Positions 1 to 5,274 of a stretch of 6,003 nucleotides of DNA are shown piece after piece. Origin of the DNA: Nitrospira sp. GTDB taxonomy: Bacteria > Nitrospirota > Nitrospiria > Nitrospirales > Nitrospiraceae. The notes beneath the pieces are model-generated. The model had not been told where the DNA came from. It saw only the letters and a program-made list of their open reading frames with translations, and did not search any database. The stretch covers positions 1 to 6,003 of the forward strand of contig SWDL01000465.1 of the NCBI GenBank assembly GCA_005116795.1, given 5' to 3'. Made by a program: the position numbers and the translations under genes. Each line of letters begins with the position of its first letter. Position 1 is the first letter of the stretch.

Positions 1-815
1 CCGGTGGTCTGATAAAACCGGCTCCGTTGTCGAAACCACCGTTCAGTGATCAGGAAAATCAGCGCGAGCCCGACCAGCAGGAGGCTTAAGATGCTCGCCG
101 CGGTATTGTCGGACCGTCCAGTCATCTGCTGGAACACGGCATAGGTGAGCGTCTGGTAGCGAAGCAATGACACGGCACCGAAGTCCGACACGACGTACAA
201 AATGACGAGCGCAATCCCGGCGGCAATCGAGGGGCGCATCAGCGGCAGTGTCACGCGCCAGAGGGTCGAGAGACGGGAGACGCCGCTGGCCCGTGCCACC
301 TCTTCGAACGACACGTTCATACTGAGGAGGGCACTGCGGCTCAGAAGATAGACGAAAGGAAACGTGTCCAACGCCATGACGAGCGTCGCGCCCGAGTAAC
401 TATGGGGAGAAAAGATTCTGGCCTGGGGACCGGCCGCCAGTTGCCAGAGGTGCTCGACGGGGCCGCCGAATCCCAATAGGTAGGAGTAGACATAGGCCAG
501 CACATAGGTCGGCATCGCCAACGGAAGGACCAAGGCACCTTCCCACAGCCTGCGGCCGGGAAATTCCACACGTGTGACCAGCCAGGCGGTCGAGACGCCC
601 AGGACCAGTGTGATGACCGCCACGCTGGCGGCTAATGAAACGGTGTTGAACAGCAACTCGGGAATGCGGGTGGCCCAGAGTCGTCCCCACACCACGGCAT
701 CGGCCGACAAGGCCAAGTATGTCACGTAGGTCAACGGCAGGACCAGGAACGTCGCGGTGACGATCGAAAAGATCTGAAGCGGGGATGAGAAATTCCGGCG
801 GAGTATGGCCATCAT
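1..815 (-). CDS. Ferric-iron ABC transporter permease, FbpB type (partial, C-terminal part beyond left edge)
   Basis: Inner-membrane permease of an iron(III) ABC importer. I translated the minus strand from tandem in-frame ATGs at 815 and 812; the frame stays open for 271 codons to the window edge. Hydrophobic stretches lie at about residues 15-35, 55-80, 94-113, 143-163, 196-215 and 239-256. The EAA loop that docks on the ATPase is clear at residues 171-195 (EEVARASG, then LPLMRPS), followed by DFGAVSLLRYQTLTYAVF, typical of the first half of FbpB/AfuB permeases. That family has two fused permease domains and about 500-560 residues, so roughly half is missing here. The start lies 13 bases after the stop of the binding-protein gene and has no good Shine-Dalgarno, which suggests translational coupling in one operon. 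Family assignment is strong; iron as substrate rests mainly on the neighbours. Confidence 0.93.
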   Translation of the reverse strand, partial: MMAILRRNFSSPLQIFSIVTATFLVLPLTYVTYLALSADAVVWGRLWATRIPELLFNTVSLAASVAVITLVLGVSTAWLVTRVEFPGRRLWEGALVLPLAMPTYVLAYVYSYLLGFGGPVEHLWQLAAGPQARIFSPHSYSGATLVMALDTFPFVYLLSRSALLSMNVSFEEVARASGVSRLSTLWRVTLPLMRPSIAAGIALVILYVVSDFGAVSLLRYQTLTYAVFQQMTGRSDNTAASILSLLLVGLALIFLITERWFRQRSRFYQTT

Positions 816-828
816 GGGGCCGCGGGGA

Positions 829-1857
829 CTAGCGCAGCCCCACTTGTTCGATCAGGGTCATGGCCGGCTCCCGCAACTCGGACAGCCGCGCCAAGGGGAC
901 CAGCGCGGCACGAAAGGCTTTCCGCTCAATCAAGGCCGGATCGGCTTTCACTTCGGGATGGAGCGGATACTCCTTGTTGAGGTCTGCGAACAACTTCTGC
1001 CCGGCCTGCGCGACGAGGAACTCAACGAGCAACTTGGCGCTGTCGAGACGGCGCGTGTGCCTGATCACGCCGATCCCCGCCACGTTCATAATCGCCCCCA
1101 TTCCGCCTTCCTGCTGGTCCGGCATCAGCACCGCGATCGGCGCCCCAGGCTGGGCGGCGAGGTGCCGGTAGACATAATAATGGTTGACCAGTCCCGCCGC
1201 GACTTGCCCCTTCGCGACCGCTTCGACGATTTGCGAGCTTTTCTGATAGACCTGCGTGCCCGCGTTGGTCTTGATCCCTTGCAAGAACTCCTTCGTCCGA
1301 TCATCTCCCATGGTGGCTTGGATGACCGATACCCCGGCCTGCAGGTATTCGCTTCCTGAATTGGGAATGGCAATCTTGTCCTTCCACTGTGGGGCCGTGA
1401 GATCGAAAAGGGATGTGATCTCACCAGGCTTGATCCGCGCCGTGTTATAGACGACGACCCAGAATCGCCCAGAGAGGCCCAGCCAACTGTTGTCCGGGGC
1501 CCGGTATTGGGAGGGAATGGCCCGTTCGATTTCCCTCATGTTCAGCGGGCGCAGCAGGCCCAGTTCCCGCGCGCGCTCGAGACTGCCGGCGTCGTTGGTG
1601 ATGAAGACATCCGCCGGAGTGCGCAGGCCCTCCGCCTGAAGGCGGTTGATGAGCTCGGTCGAGCCCGACGAGAGCAGGTCGATCTGAATGCCGGTCTTGG
1701 TTTGGAACGCATCCAACACCGGCTTGATCAACCGCTCCGCCCGACCGGAATAGACGACCAGGCGCTCGGCCGCCGGAACCGGCAGCGCCGTCCCCAGCAC
1801 GAAGAGCCAAGCGGACAGGAGACAGAGGAGTCGTTTTTGAAATTGATTTTGATTCAT
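829..1857 (-). CDS. Ferric-iron ABC transporter periplasmic substrate-binding protein (FbpA/FutA family)
   Basis: Captures ferric iron in the periplasm and hands it to the permease encoded just downstream. The protein has 342 residues, the usual length for the family. Residues 1-30 form a Sec signal peptide: KR at 8-9, a hydrophobic core LLCLLSAWLFVLG, and a cleavage site around PVPAA. The mature protein opens with LVVYSGR (Tyr36), has SSGSTELINRL near residue 63, PADVFITNDAG at 81-91, FWVVVYNT at 132-139 (Tyr137) and GLVNHYYVYR at 222-231. Paired tyrosines such as Tyr227-Tyr228, together with Tyr36 and Tyr137, are the iron ligands in FbpA/FutA proteins. ATG 1857 is the only start that keeps the signal peptide; it has no usable Shine-Dalgarno, and the promoter sits so close that the message is probably leaderless. 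The preceding fur gene suggests iron-dependent repression. Confidence 0.95.
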   Translation of the reverse strand: MNQNQFQKRLLCLLSAWLFVLGTALPVPAAERLVVYSGRAERLIKPVLDAFQTKTGIQIDLLSSGSTELINRLQAEGLRTPADVFITNDAGSLERARELGLLRPLNMREIERAIPSQYRAPDNSWLGLSGRFWVVVYNTARIKPGEITSLFDLTAPQWKDKIAIPNSGSEYLQAGVSVIQATMGDDRTKEFLQGIKTNAGTQVYQKSSQIVEAVAKGQVAAGLVNHYYVYRHLAAQPGAPIAVLMPDQQEGGMGAIMNVAGIGVIRHTRRLDSAKLLVEFLVAQAGQKLFADLNKEYPLHPEVKADPALIERKAFRAALVPLARLSELREPAMTLIEQVGLR

Positions 1858-1859
1858 GC

Positions 1860-1877
1860 TCTCAATTATACATGACA
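1860..1877. repeat. Imperfect 18-bp palindrome over the -10 box of the iron-transport promoter; candidate operator
   Basis: The plus strand reads TCTCAATTATACATGACA. Six of its nine base pairs are self-complementary, giving the pattern TnTCAnnTATAnnTGAnA. It covers the -10 hexamer and ends two bases before the start codon of the binding-protein gene. A repressor bound here would block RNA polymerase. Fur is the natural candidate because its gene lies directly upstream and the target is an iron importer, but the match to the classical Fur box is weak, so this is inference. Confidence 0.35.
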
Positions 1878-1893
1878 GTTAAAGGCGGGTCAA
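1865..1893 (-). promoter_or_regulatory. Strong sigma70-type promoter for the iron-transport operon
   Basis: On the minus strand a -35 box TTGACC (1893-1888) is followed by a 17-base spacer and a perfect -10 box TATAAT (1870-1865). Five of six and six of six bases match the consensus and the spacing is ideal. The -35 box overlaps the last codon and TGA stop of fur. Only seven bases (TGAGAGC) separate the -10 box from the ATG at 1857, so transcription should begin between about 1860 and 1857, giving a leader of zero to three bases. Confidence 0.8.
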
Positions 1894-2327
1894 TGACGGC
1901 AGCCGGAACAGACGCCATAGAGTTCCAGCTTGTGGGTCTGGATGGCAAAGCCGTTCTTGGCGGCCACCTCCGCCTGAAGCCGCTCGATGTCCTCGTTCTC
2001 GAATTCGACGATCTTCCCGCAGGAGGTGCAGATGAGGTGGTCGTGATGCCCTTTGTGCGCCACATTGTCGTATTTTGTTTGGGTGCCGAAGTGGCGGGCT
2101 TGCGCGAGGCCGGCCTCGCAGAACAGGTTGAGCGTCCGGTAAATCGTCGCCAGCCCCAGGTGCGGCACCCGCTTGAGCCGGTGGTACATCTCTTCGGCGG
2201 TGATGTGCTCAACTTTCAAGAACGCGTCAAGGATTTGCTCTCGCTGGCGCGTTAGCTTGAGCTGATGCTTCGCGAGGTGCTCTTTCAGGAGCGCGATATC
2301 CTTGGGAAGTCGATGGATGGTCGCCAT
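1890..2327 (-). CDS. fur: Fur-family metal-responsive transcriptional repressor (ferric uptake regulator)
   Basis: Cytoplasmic DNA-binding repressor that senses a metal, most likely ferrous iron. The 145 residues match the usual Fur length. The N-terminal winged helix covers about residues 10-85, with LKLTRQREQILDAF at 23-36 and the recognition segment GLATIYRTLNLF at 58-69. The metal-binding and dimerisation domain carries HKGHHDHLICTSCGKIVEFE (91-110) and the second cysteine pair CSGC at 140-143, so C100/C103 and C140/C143 can hold the structural zinc. ATG 2327 follows GGAGG (2336-2332) with a four-base gap. The gene lies directly ahead of a ferric-iron importer, which favours Fur over Zur or PerR; sequence alone cannot fully exclude PerR. 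It appears monocistronic, with its own promoter, and its stop overlaps the -35 box of the next operon. Confidence 0.93.
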   Translation of the reverse strand: MATIHRLPKDIALLKEHLAKHQLKLTRQREQILDAFLKVEHITAEEMYHRLKRVPHLGLATIYRTLNLFCEAGLAQARHFGTQTKYDNVAHKGHHDHLICTSCGKIVEFENEDIERLQAEVAAKNGFAIQTHKLELYGVCSGCRH

Positions 2328-2349
2328 GGGGCCTCCGATTGGGGGACAA

Positions 2350-2379
2350 ATCTTAAAGGGAGGGAAGGGTATGGGTCAA
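2350..2379 (-). promoter_or_regulatory. Predicted sigma70-type promoter of fur
   Basis: On the minus strand, TTGACC (2379-2374) is followed by an 18-base spacer and TAAGAT (2355-2350). Five of six and four of six positions match the consensus. Transcription would start near 2343, leaving a leader of about 16 bases that contains the GGAGG ribosome-binding site. No convincing Fur box overlaps it, so autoregulation is not visible here. Confidence 0.6.
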
Positions 2380-2443
2380 GGGCCGCTTGGTCGCTCGCTT
2401 CGATTCGGGGGCAGGATGCGCGTTGACAATTGGCCGAGCAGGT

Positions 2444-2473
2444 TGATCGGCTTCCGAGCCGGCTCTACGATCA
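2444..2473. repeat. Small inverted repeat between the outer-membrane protein gene and fur
   Basis: TGATCG at 2444-2449 is complementary to CGATCA at 2468-2473. Within the same span CGGCT, TCCG, AGCCG (2448-2461) can form a five-pair hairpin with a tetraloop. The two foldings overlap and compete. No T-run follows on either strand, so it is not a convincing intrinsic terminator. Its role, if any, is unknown. Confidence 0.25.
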
Positions 2474-2497
2474 CTCCCCTCGACAGGCCAGGCGATA

Positions 2498-3046
2498 TTA
2501 CGGGCCGAAGCGGAAGCCGAAGAGCAGCGTCACGCTCGTGGTGTCCCGCTCGACGGACGGGGAGAGGTTGATGCTATGAATGTTGAACATCAGCGTGTTG
2601 GCCAAGGCCAGCTTCGGCGAGAGTTGGTATTCCGCCGAGATGCCGATGGGGATCCAGTGGCTGGTGTCGTTCCGATCGATGCGGCCCGGCCCGGAGCCCT
2701 TGTCCAGATCGGAATGGAGCAACCCAAGCCCCGCAAAGGGTACGAGATTCACCGCACCCATGCGGTAGTGATACCTGGCCAACCCGGCGAACCCTACATT
2801 GGTCAAATCACCCACGGGAGACAATAACATCATGCCACCGATCGAAAAGGCGCGATCGACATAGTAATCGACGTTGAAACTCATGGCGAATCTGGTCCCG
2901 TCGACCGTGCCGCTCCAGAAGCCGAAGTCGGTGCCGAACCCGAACCGATTCGTGAGCTCCTCCGCCCCCGCAAAAGCCGGCAGCCCGACCAGCCACGCGG
3001 CCAACGCACAGGCCGCCAGCCATCTCCGGTTGTTGGTGCGAATCAT
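2498..3046 (-). CDS. Small outer-membrane beta-barrel protein, function unknown
   Basis: Predicted eight-stranded outer-membrane barrel of 182 residues. A Sec signal peptide covers residues 1-26 (RR at 7-8, hydrophobic core LAACALAAWLVGL, cleavage at AFA before GAEE). The mature part alternates polar and hydrophobic residues in glycine- and aromatic-rich strands, for example RFGFGTDFGFW (34-44), RFAMSFNVDYYV (52-63), VGFAGLARYHY (84-94) and LVPFAGLGLL (101-110). The last strand, TSVTLLFGFRF, ends in an aromatic residue like a BAM-recognition signal, with two extra residues (GP) after it. ATG 3046 follows AAGGGAG (3061-3055) at eight bases. The fold resembles the generic OmpW/OmpA-like barrel superfamily, but I cannot name a family or substrate. 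It lies between gpmA and fur on the same strand; a link to iron uptake would be speculation. Confidence 0.85.
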   Translation of the reverse strand: MIRTNNRRWLAACALAAWLVGLPAFAGAEELTNRFGFGTDFGFWSGTVDGTRFAMSFNVDYYVDRAFSIGGMMLLSPVGDLTNVGFAGLARYHYRMGAVNLVPFAGLGLLHSDLDKGSGPGRIDRNDTSHWIPIGISAEYQLSPKLALANTLMFNIHSINLSPSVERDTTSVTLLFGFRFGP

Positions 3047-3059
3047 GAGTCACACTCCC

Positions 3060-3090
3060 TTGCGAGACTGATCCTTTGCGAGACGATCCT
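3060..3090. repeat. Tandem repeat (16 + 15 bp) immediately upstream of the barrel gene's ribosome-binding site
   Basis: Plus-strand unit one, TTGCGAGACTGATCCT (3060-3075), abuts unit two, TTGCGAGACGATCCT (3076-3090). They are identical apart from one inserted T. On the minus strand the array ends exactly where the AAGGGAG ribosome-binding site of the outer-membrane protein gene begins, so it lies in that gene's presumed 5' leader. It looks like a local slippage or duplication event. Confidence 0.75.
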
Positions 3091-3132
3091 TGAGGTGTCG
3101 CATCCGGTAGTGCCGCGACGGCAAACATCGCG

Positions 3133-3161
3133 ACTCTACCATAGGCCTTGGAGACCGACAA
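3133..3161 (-). promoter_or_regulatory. Weak candidate promoter for the outer-membrane protein gene
   Basis: On the minus strand TTGTCG (3161-3156) is followed by a 17-base spacer and TAGAGT (3138-3133); each hexamer matches four of six consensus bases. It would give a leader of about 80 bases that includes the tandem repeat. The match is no better than several chance matches expected in such a region, so it is only the best available candidate. Read-through from gpmA is an alternative, since no terminator is visible after gpmA. Confidence 0.25.
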
Positions 3162-3265
3162 GCGACAGCCTCCCGGCCAATGCTCCCGGCCCTGCTGATT
3201 GATCTGGATCCTAACGGGGATATTGGGGAGACGGACGATGAGATCGACTTGGCAGGGTAGCGCGA

Positions 3266-3871
3266 TCAGAGATATCGGCGGTTCACCACGCGAGTGGCGG
3301 CGTCGAACTCATACAGCAGCGGAGCGCCCGTCGGGATATTGAGCTCCAGCACCTCGGCCTGCGAGAGCTTGTCCAGGTGCATCACGAGCGCACGGAGACT
3401 GTTCCCGTGGGCAGCCACCAGGATGGTCTCTCCCGCCTTCAGAGAAGGAAGGATCGCCTTCTCATAGTAGGGCAGCACCCGCTCAGCCGTATCTTTCAGG
3501 CTCTCACCGCCGGGCGGCCGTATGTCGAAGCTCCGCCGCCAAATCTTTACCTGCGCGTCGCCGTACTTCTGCGCGGTTTCGGCCTTGTTTAAGCCTTGGA
3601 GCTCGCCATACATGCGCTCATTGAGTGCCTCGTCTCGCTGAACCGGGATCCCCGGCTGGCCGATCACCTCCAGCGCGATCCGCAAGGTCTCGATCGCCCG
3701 CTTCAGGACCGAGGAAAAGGCCCGATTGAACGTCATGCCGGTGAGCTTCTTGCCGGCCTCCTTGGCCTCCTGCTCGCCCTTGGGGGAGAGCGGCACATCC
3801 ACCCATCCGGTGAACCGGTTCTCCAGATTCCACTGCGACTCTCCATGTCGTAACAGGACCAGGTGGCTCAT
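3266..3871 (-). CDS. gpmA: 2,3-bisphosphoglycerate-dependent phosphoglycerate mutase, short form
   Basis: Cytoplasmic glycolytic and gluconeogenic enzyme that interconverts 3- and 2-phosphoglycerate through a phosphohistidine. The phosphate-carrying motif LVLLRHGESQWN lies at residues 4-15 (His9), followed by ENRFTGWVDVPLS, SSVLKRAIETL (53-63), LNERMYGELQGLNKAET (83-99, with the catalytic Glu85) and the second histidine in AAHGNSLRAL (His155), then LELNIPTGAPLLYEF. From memory of E. coli GpmA (about 250 residues), this 201-residue protein lacks a segment of about 25 residues after the WRRSF region (here IRPPGGES) and the C-terminal tail, as in other short-form enzymes. ATG 3871 is chosen because AAGGAG lies six bases upstream and the promoter lies inside the longer open frame that could start at 4045. 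The gene appears to be transcribed on its own. Confidence 0.96.
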   Translation of the reverse strand: MSHLVLLRHGESQWNLENRFTGWVDVPLSPKGEQEAKEAGKKLTGMTFNRAFSSVLKRAIETLRIALEVIGQPGIPVQRDEALNERMYGELQGLNKAETAQKYGDAQVKIWRRSFDIRPPGGESLKDTAERVLPYYEKAILPSLKAGETILVAAHGNSLRALVMHLDKLSQAEVLELNIPTGAPLLYEFDAATRVVNRRYL

Positions 3872-3877
3872 GGGTGG

Positions 3878-3883
3878 CTCCTT
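3878..3883 (-). promoter_or_regulatory. Ribosome-binding site fixing the gpmA start
   Basis: AAGGAG on the minus strand (3883-3878) lies six bases before ATG 3871. It settles the start over the in-frame ATG at 4045, which would add 58 low-complexity residues unlike any mutase. Confidence 0.85.
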
Positions 3884-3899
3884 GCGCGGGTATGCGTTG

Positions 3900-3927
3900 A
3901 GGATACGCGAACATGAAAAGATGTCAA
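3900..3927 (-). promoter_or_regulatory. Sigma70-type promoter of gpmA
   Basis: On the minus strand a perfect -35 box TTGACA (3927-3922) is followed by a 16-base spacer and TATCCT (3905-3900), which matches four of six -10 positions. Transcription would begin near 3893, giving a leader of about 22 bases with the AAGGAG ribosome-binding site. Confidence 0.7.
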
Positions 3928-4123
3928 GACAACCGCGCGCGAAGGGGTGTGGCCCCGCGATACCCTTGTGACCTGCCACGCCCCCGCCTCCCCGACCTTT
4001 GCCGATGAACCCAGCCGTCTTCACTCTGCCGTGATCGAGGCGCATCTTCGGGAGACCACGGGGGCCTCTCGATTCCGGTCCGTGGAGATTCGTCGCGGTG
4101 CATATTTTCCGGGCCTCCCGCCC

Positions 4124-4138
4124 GCCTGGCCGCCAGGC
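4124..4138. repeat. Short perfect hairpin in the divergent intergenic region
   Basis: GCCTGG (4124-4129) and CCAGGC (4133-4138) pair perfectly around a three-base loop CCG. No T-tract follows on either strand, so it is not an intrinsic terminator. It could be a protein site or chance in GC-rich sequence. Confidence 0.3.
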
Positions 4139-4220
4139 TCTTCAAGGCACACTTCGCAGAAACCGCACCCTGGATGCTGACGCTGGTCCCGGACCACCCC
4201 GCCGTATTGGGCTGAATACA

Positions 4221-4249
4221 TTGACGGTCTGGGGACCCGCTGCTAGACT
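4221..4249 (+). promoter_or_regulatory. Sigma70-type promoter with extended -10 for the MoxR-DUF58 operon
   Basis: TTGACG (4221-4226) is followed by a 17-base spacer and TAGACT (4244-4249). The spacer ends in TGC, giving the TGn extension directly before the -10 box. Five of six and four of six hexamer positions match. Transcription would begin near 4256, leaving a leader of about 50 bases before the ATG at 4307. Confidence 0.65.
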
Positions 4250-4306
4250 TTTTTAGTGCGATCACGGTGCCCTTCTCTGTGACAATCTGTGGGGTGGTGA
4301 AGCCGT

Positions 4307-5245
4307 ATGGATGCCGTCAGGAAAGTCCAATCGATCCGAGACAATATCGAACGGGTGATCAAGGGTAAATCCGAGGTCATTGAACTCACCGTCGTCAGCC
4401 TTCTGGCGCGGGGCCATCTCCTGATCGAGGACGTGCCGGGCGTCGGGAAAACGACGTTGGCTCACAGCCTGGCCCGATCGATCGACTGCACCTTCAAGCG
4501 GATTCAATTCACCAGTGACCTGCTGCCTTCGGACATTCTCGGGGTCTCCATCTTCAACCGGCAGAAGCAGGCCTTTGAGTTCATGCCGGGGCCGATCTTC
4601 TCGAACATCGTGCTGGCCGACGAAATCAACCGCACGACGCCGAAGACGCAGAGCTGTCTCCTGGAAGCCATGAATGAATCTCAGGTGTCGGTCGACAGCC
4701 AGACCCATCATCTGCATCAGCCGTTCATGGTCATCGCGACCCAGAACCCCTCCGAGCATCACGGGACCTTCGCCCTGCCCGAATCCCAGCTGGATCGGTT
4801 TCTGCTGCGCGTGCGGATCGGGTATCCGGAGCTGAGTGAAGAGAAGAAGATCCTCGATCGGCCACAGGCCATGCACCCTGCAGAAATTCTTCATCCGGTC
4901 CTCTCCGCCCAGGACGTCCTTGATCTCCAGCAGACGGTCGAACAGGTGAGGTTGGATGAAAGCCTGCTGGACTACCTGCTGGCCATCGTCACGGCGACCC
5001 GGCAGTCGGAATGGCTGACGCTCGGCGTCAGTACCCGCGGCGCGATGGCGCTCTGCAAGGCCGCCAAGGGACTCGCGATGGTACGCGGACGGCAATACTG
5101 CGTCCCGGATGACATTAAGGAGTTGGCCCCCATCGTCCTCTCCCACCGCGTCATGGTCTCCGGCAATCAAGGCGGAAGCCAAGGCTTTGAGGAGGCCGAG
5201 CGCGTGATCCACGATATCCTCGAGACCGTGCCGGTTCCCGTCTAG
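4307..5245 (+). CDS. MoxR-family AAA+ ATPase
   Basis: Cytoplasmic AAA+ chaperone-like ATPase of the MoxR group, which typically remodels or activates partner proteins of the DUF58 and VWA types at the membrane. The 312 residues are normal length. Walker A is EDVPGVGKTT at 41-50 (Lys48), followed by IQFTSDLLPSDILG at 66-79. Walker B is IVLADEINRTTPKTQSCLLE at 101-120 (Asp105, Glu106), sensor 1 is ATQNP at 144-148, the LDRF arginine is Arg164, and sensor 2 is in GVSTRGAMAL at 240-249 (Arg244). The C-terminal lid has VPDDIKELAPIVLSHRV at 266-282. ATG 4307 has GGTGA six bases upstream, a modest ribosome-binding site. It is the first gene of an operon with the DUF58 gene, 29 bases downstream. The cellular process served cannot be read from the sequence. 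Confidence 0.95.
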   Translation: MDAVRKVQSIRDNIERVIKGKSEVIELTVVSLLARGHLLIEDVPGVGKTTLAHSLARSIDCTFKRIQFTSDLLPSDILGVSIFNRQKQAFEFMPGPIFSNIVLADEINRTTPKTQSCLLEAMNESQVSVDSQTHHLHQPFMVIATQNPSEHHGTFALPESQLDRFLLRVRIGYPELSEEKKILDRPQAMHPAEILHPVLSAQDVLDLQQTVEQVRLDESLLDYLLAIVTATRQSEWLTLGVSTRGAMALCKAAKGLAMVRGRQYCVPDDIKELAPIVLSHRVMVSGNQGGSQGFEEAERVIHDILETVPVPV

Positions 5246-5260
5246 CCATACGGCTCGCCC

Positions 5261-5265
5261 GGAGG
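5261..5265 (+). promoter_or_regulatory. Ribosome-binding site deciding the DUF58 start
   Basis: GGAGG lies nine bases before GTG 5275 but 21 bases before the in-frame ATG 5287. The spacing favours the GTG as start. No other Shine-Dalgarno sequence precedes the ATG. Confidence 0.7.
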
Positions 5266-5274
5266 TTCATCGAC

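Larger units (their letters stand above)
3872..4306. other. 435-base divergent intergenic region between gpmA and the MoxR gene
   Basis: The outer parts hold the gpmA promoter (minus strand) and the MoxR-operon promoter (plus strand). The central 290 bases or so (about 3930-4220) contain no gene I recognise. Open frames of 77 codons (plus, 3947-4180) and 113 codons (minus, 3924-4265) cross it, but they have no ribosome-binding site, no recognisable motif and an arginine-, proline- and serine-heavy composition typical of chance frames in GC-rich DNA. A perfect six-pair hairpin GCCTGG, CCG, CCAGGC lies at 4124-4138 without a following T-run. I see no tRNA, small RNA signature or mobile-element end. 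Confidence 0.6.

Noticed and set aside
805..1359. 184-codon plus-strand open frame opposite the iron-binding protein
   Set aside because: Antisense shadow of a gene with an intact signal peptide and family motifs; its composition is typical of a shadow frame.
1872..2255. 127-codon plus-strand open frame opposite fur
   Set aside because: Antisense to a full-length Fur protein with all metal and DNA-binding motifs; no independent coding evidence.
2423..2428. TTGACA on the plus strand between the barrel gene and fur
   Set aside because: No matching -10 box lies 16-18 bases downstream, and no plus-strand gene follows.
2808..3161. 117-codon minus-strand open frame overlapping the barrel gene start
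   Set aside because: It overlaps the signal peptide and first strands of the barrel protein in another frame, and its serine-glycine segment is just the tandem repeat translated.
3872..4045. 58-residue N-terminal extension of the phosphoglycerate mutase frame
   Set aside because: The added residues are glycine- and arginine-rich and unlike the family; the gpmA promoter and ribosome-binding site lie inside this stretch.
3960..4200. Possible tRNA or small RNA in the divergent intergenic region
   Set aside because: No T-loop-like GGTTCnAnTCC element with a matching acceptor stem was found, and no terminator-like hairpin with a T-tract.
4226..4254. Possible intrinsic terminator: GGTC, TGGG, GACC hairpin and a T-run at 4249-4254
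   Set aside because: The stem has only four pairs and is separated from the T-run by about a dozen bases. No gene ends upstream on this strand, and the same bases form a good promoter.
4262..5212. 316-codon open frame on the minus strand opposite the MoxR gene
   Set aside because: It is the antisense shadow of a clearly coding AAA+ gene with all its motifs; GC-rich codon use keeps the opposite strand open. It has no recognisable domain or ribosome-binding site.
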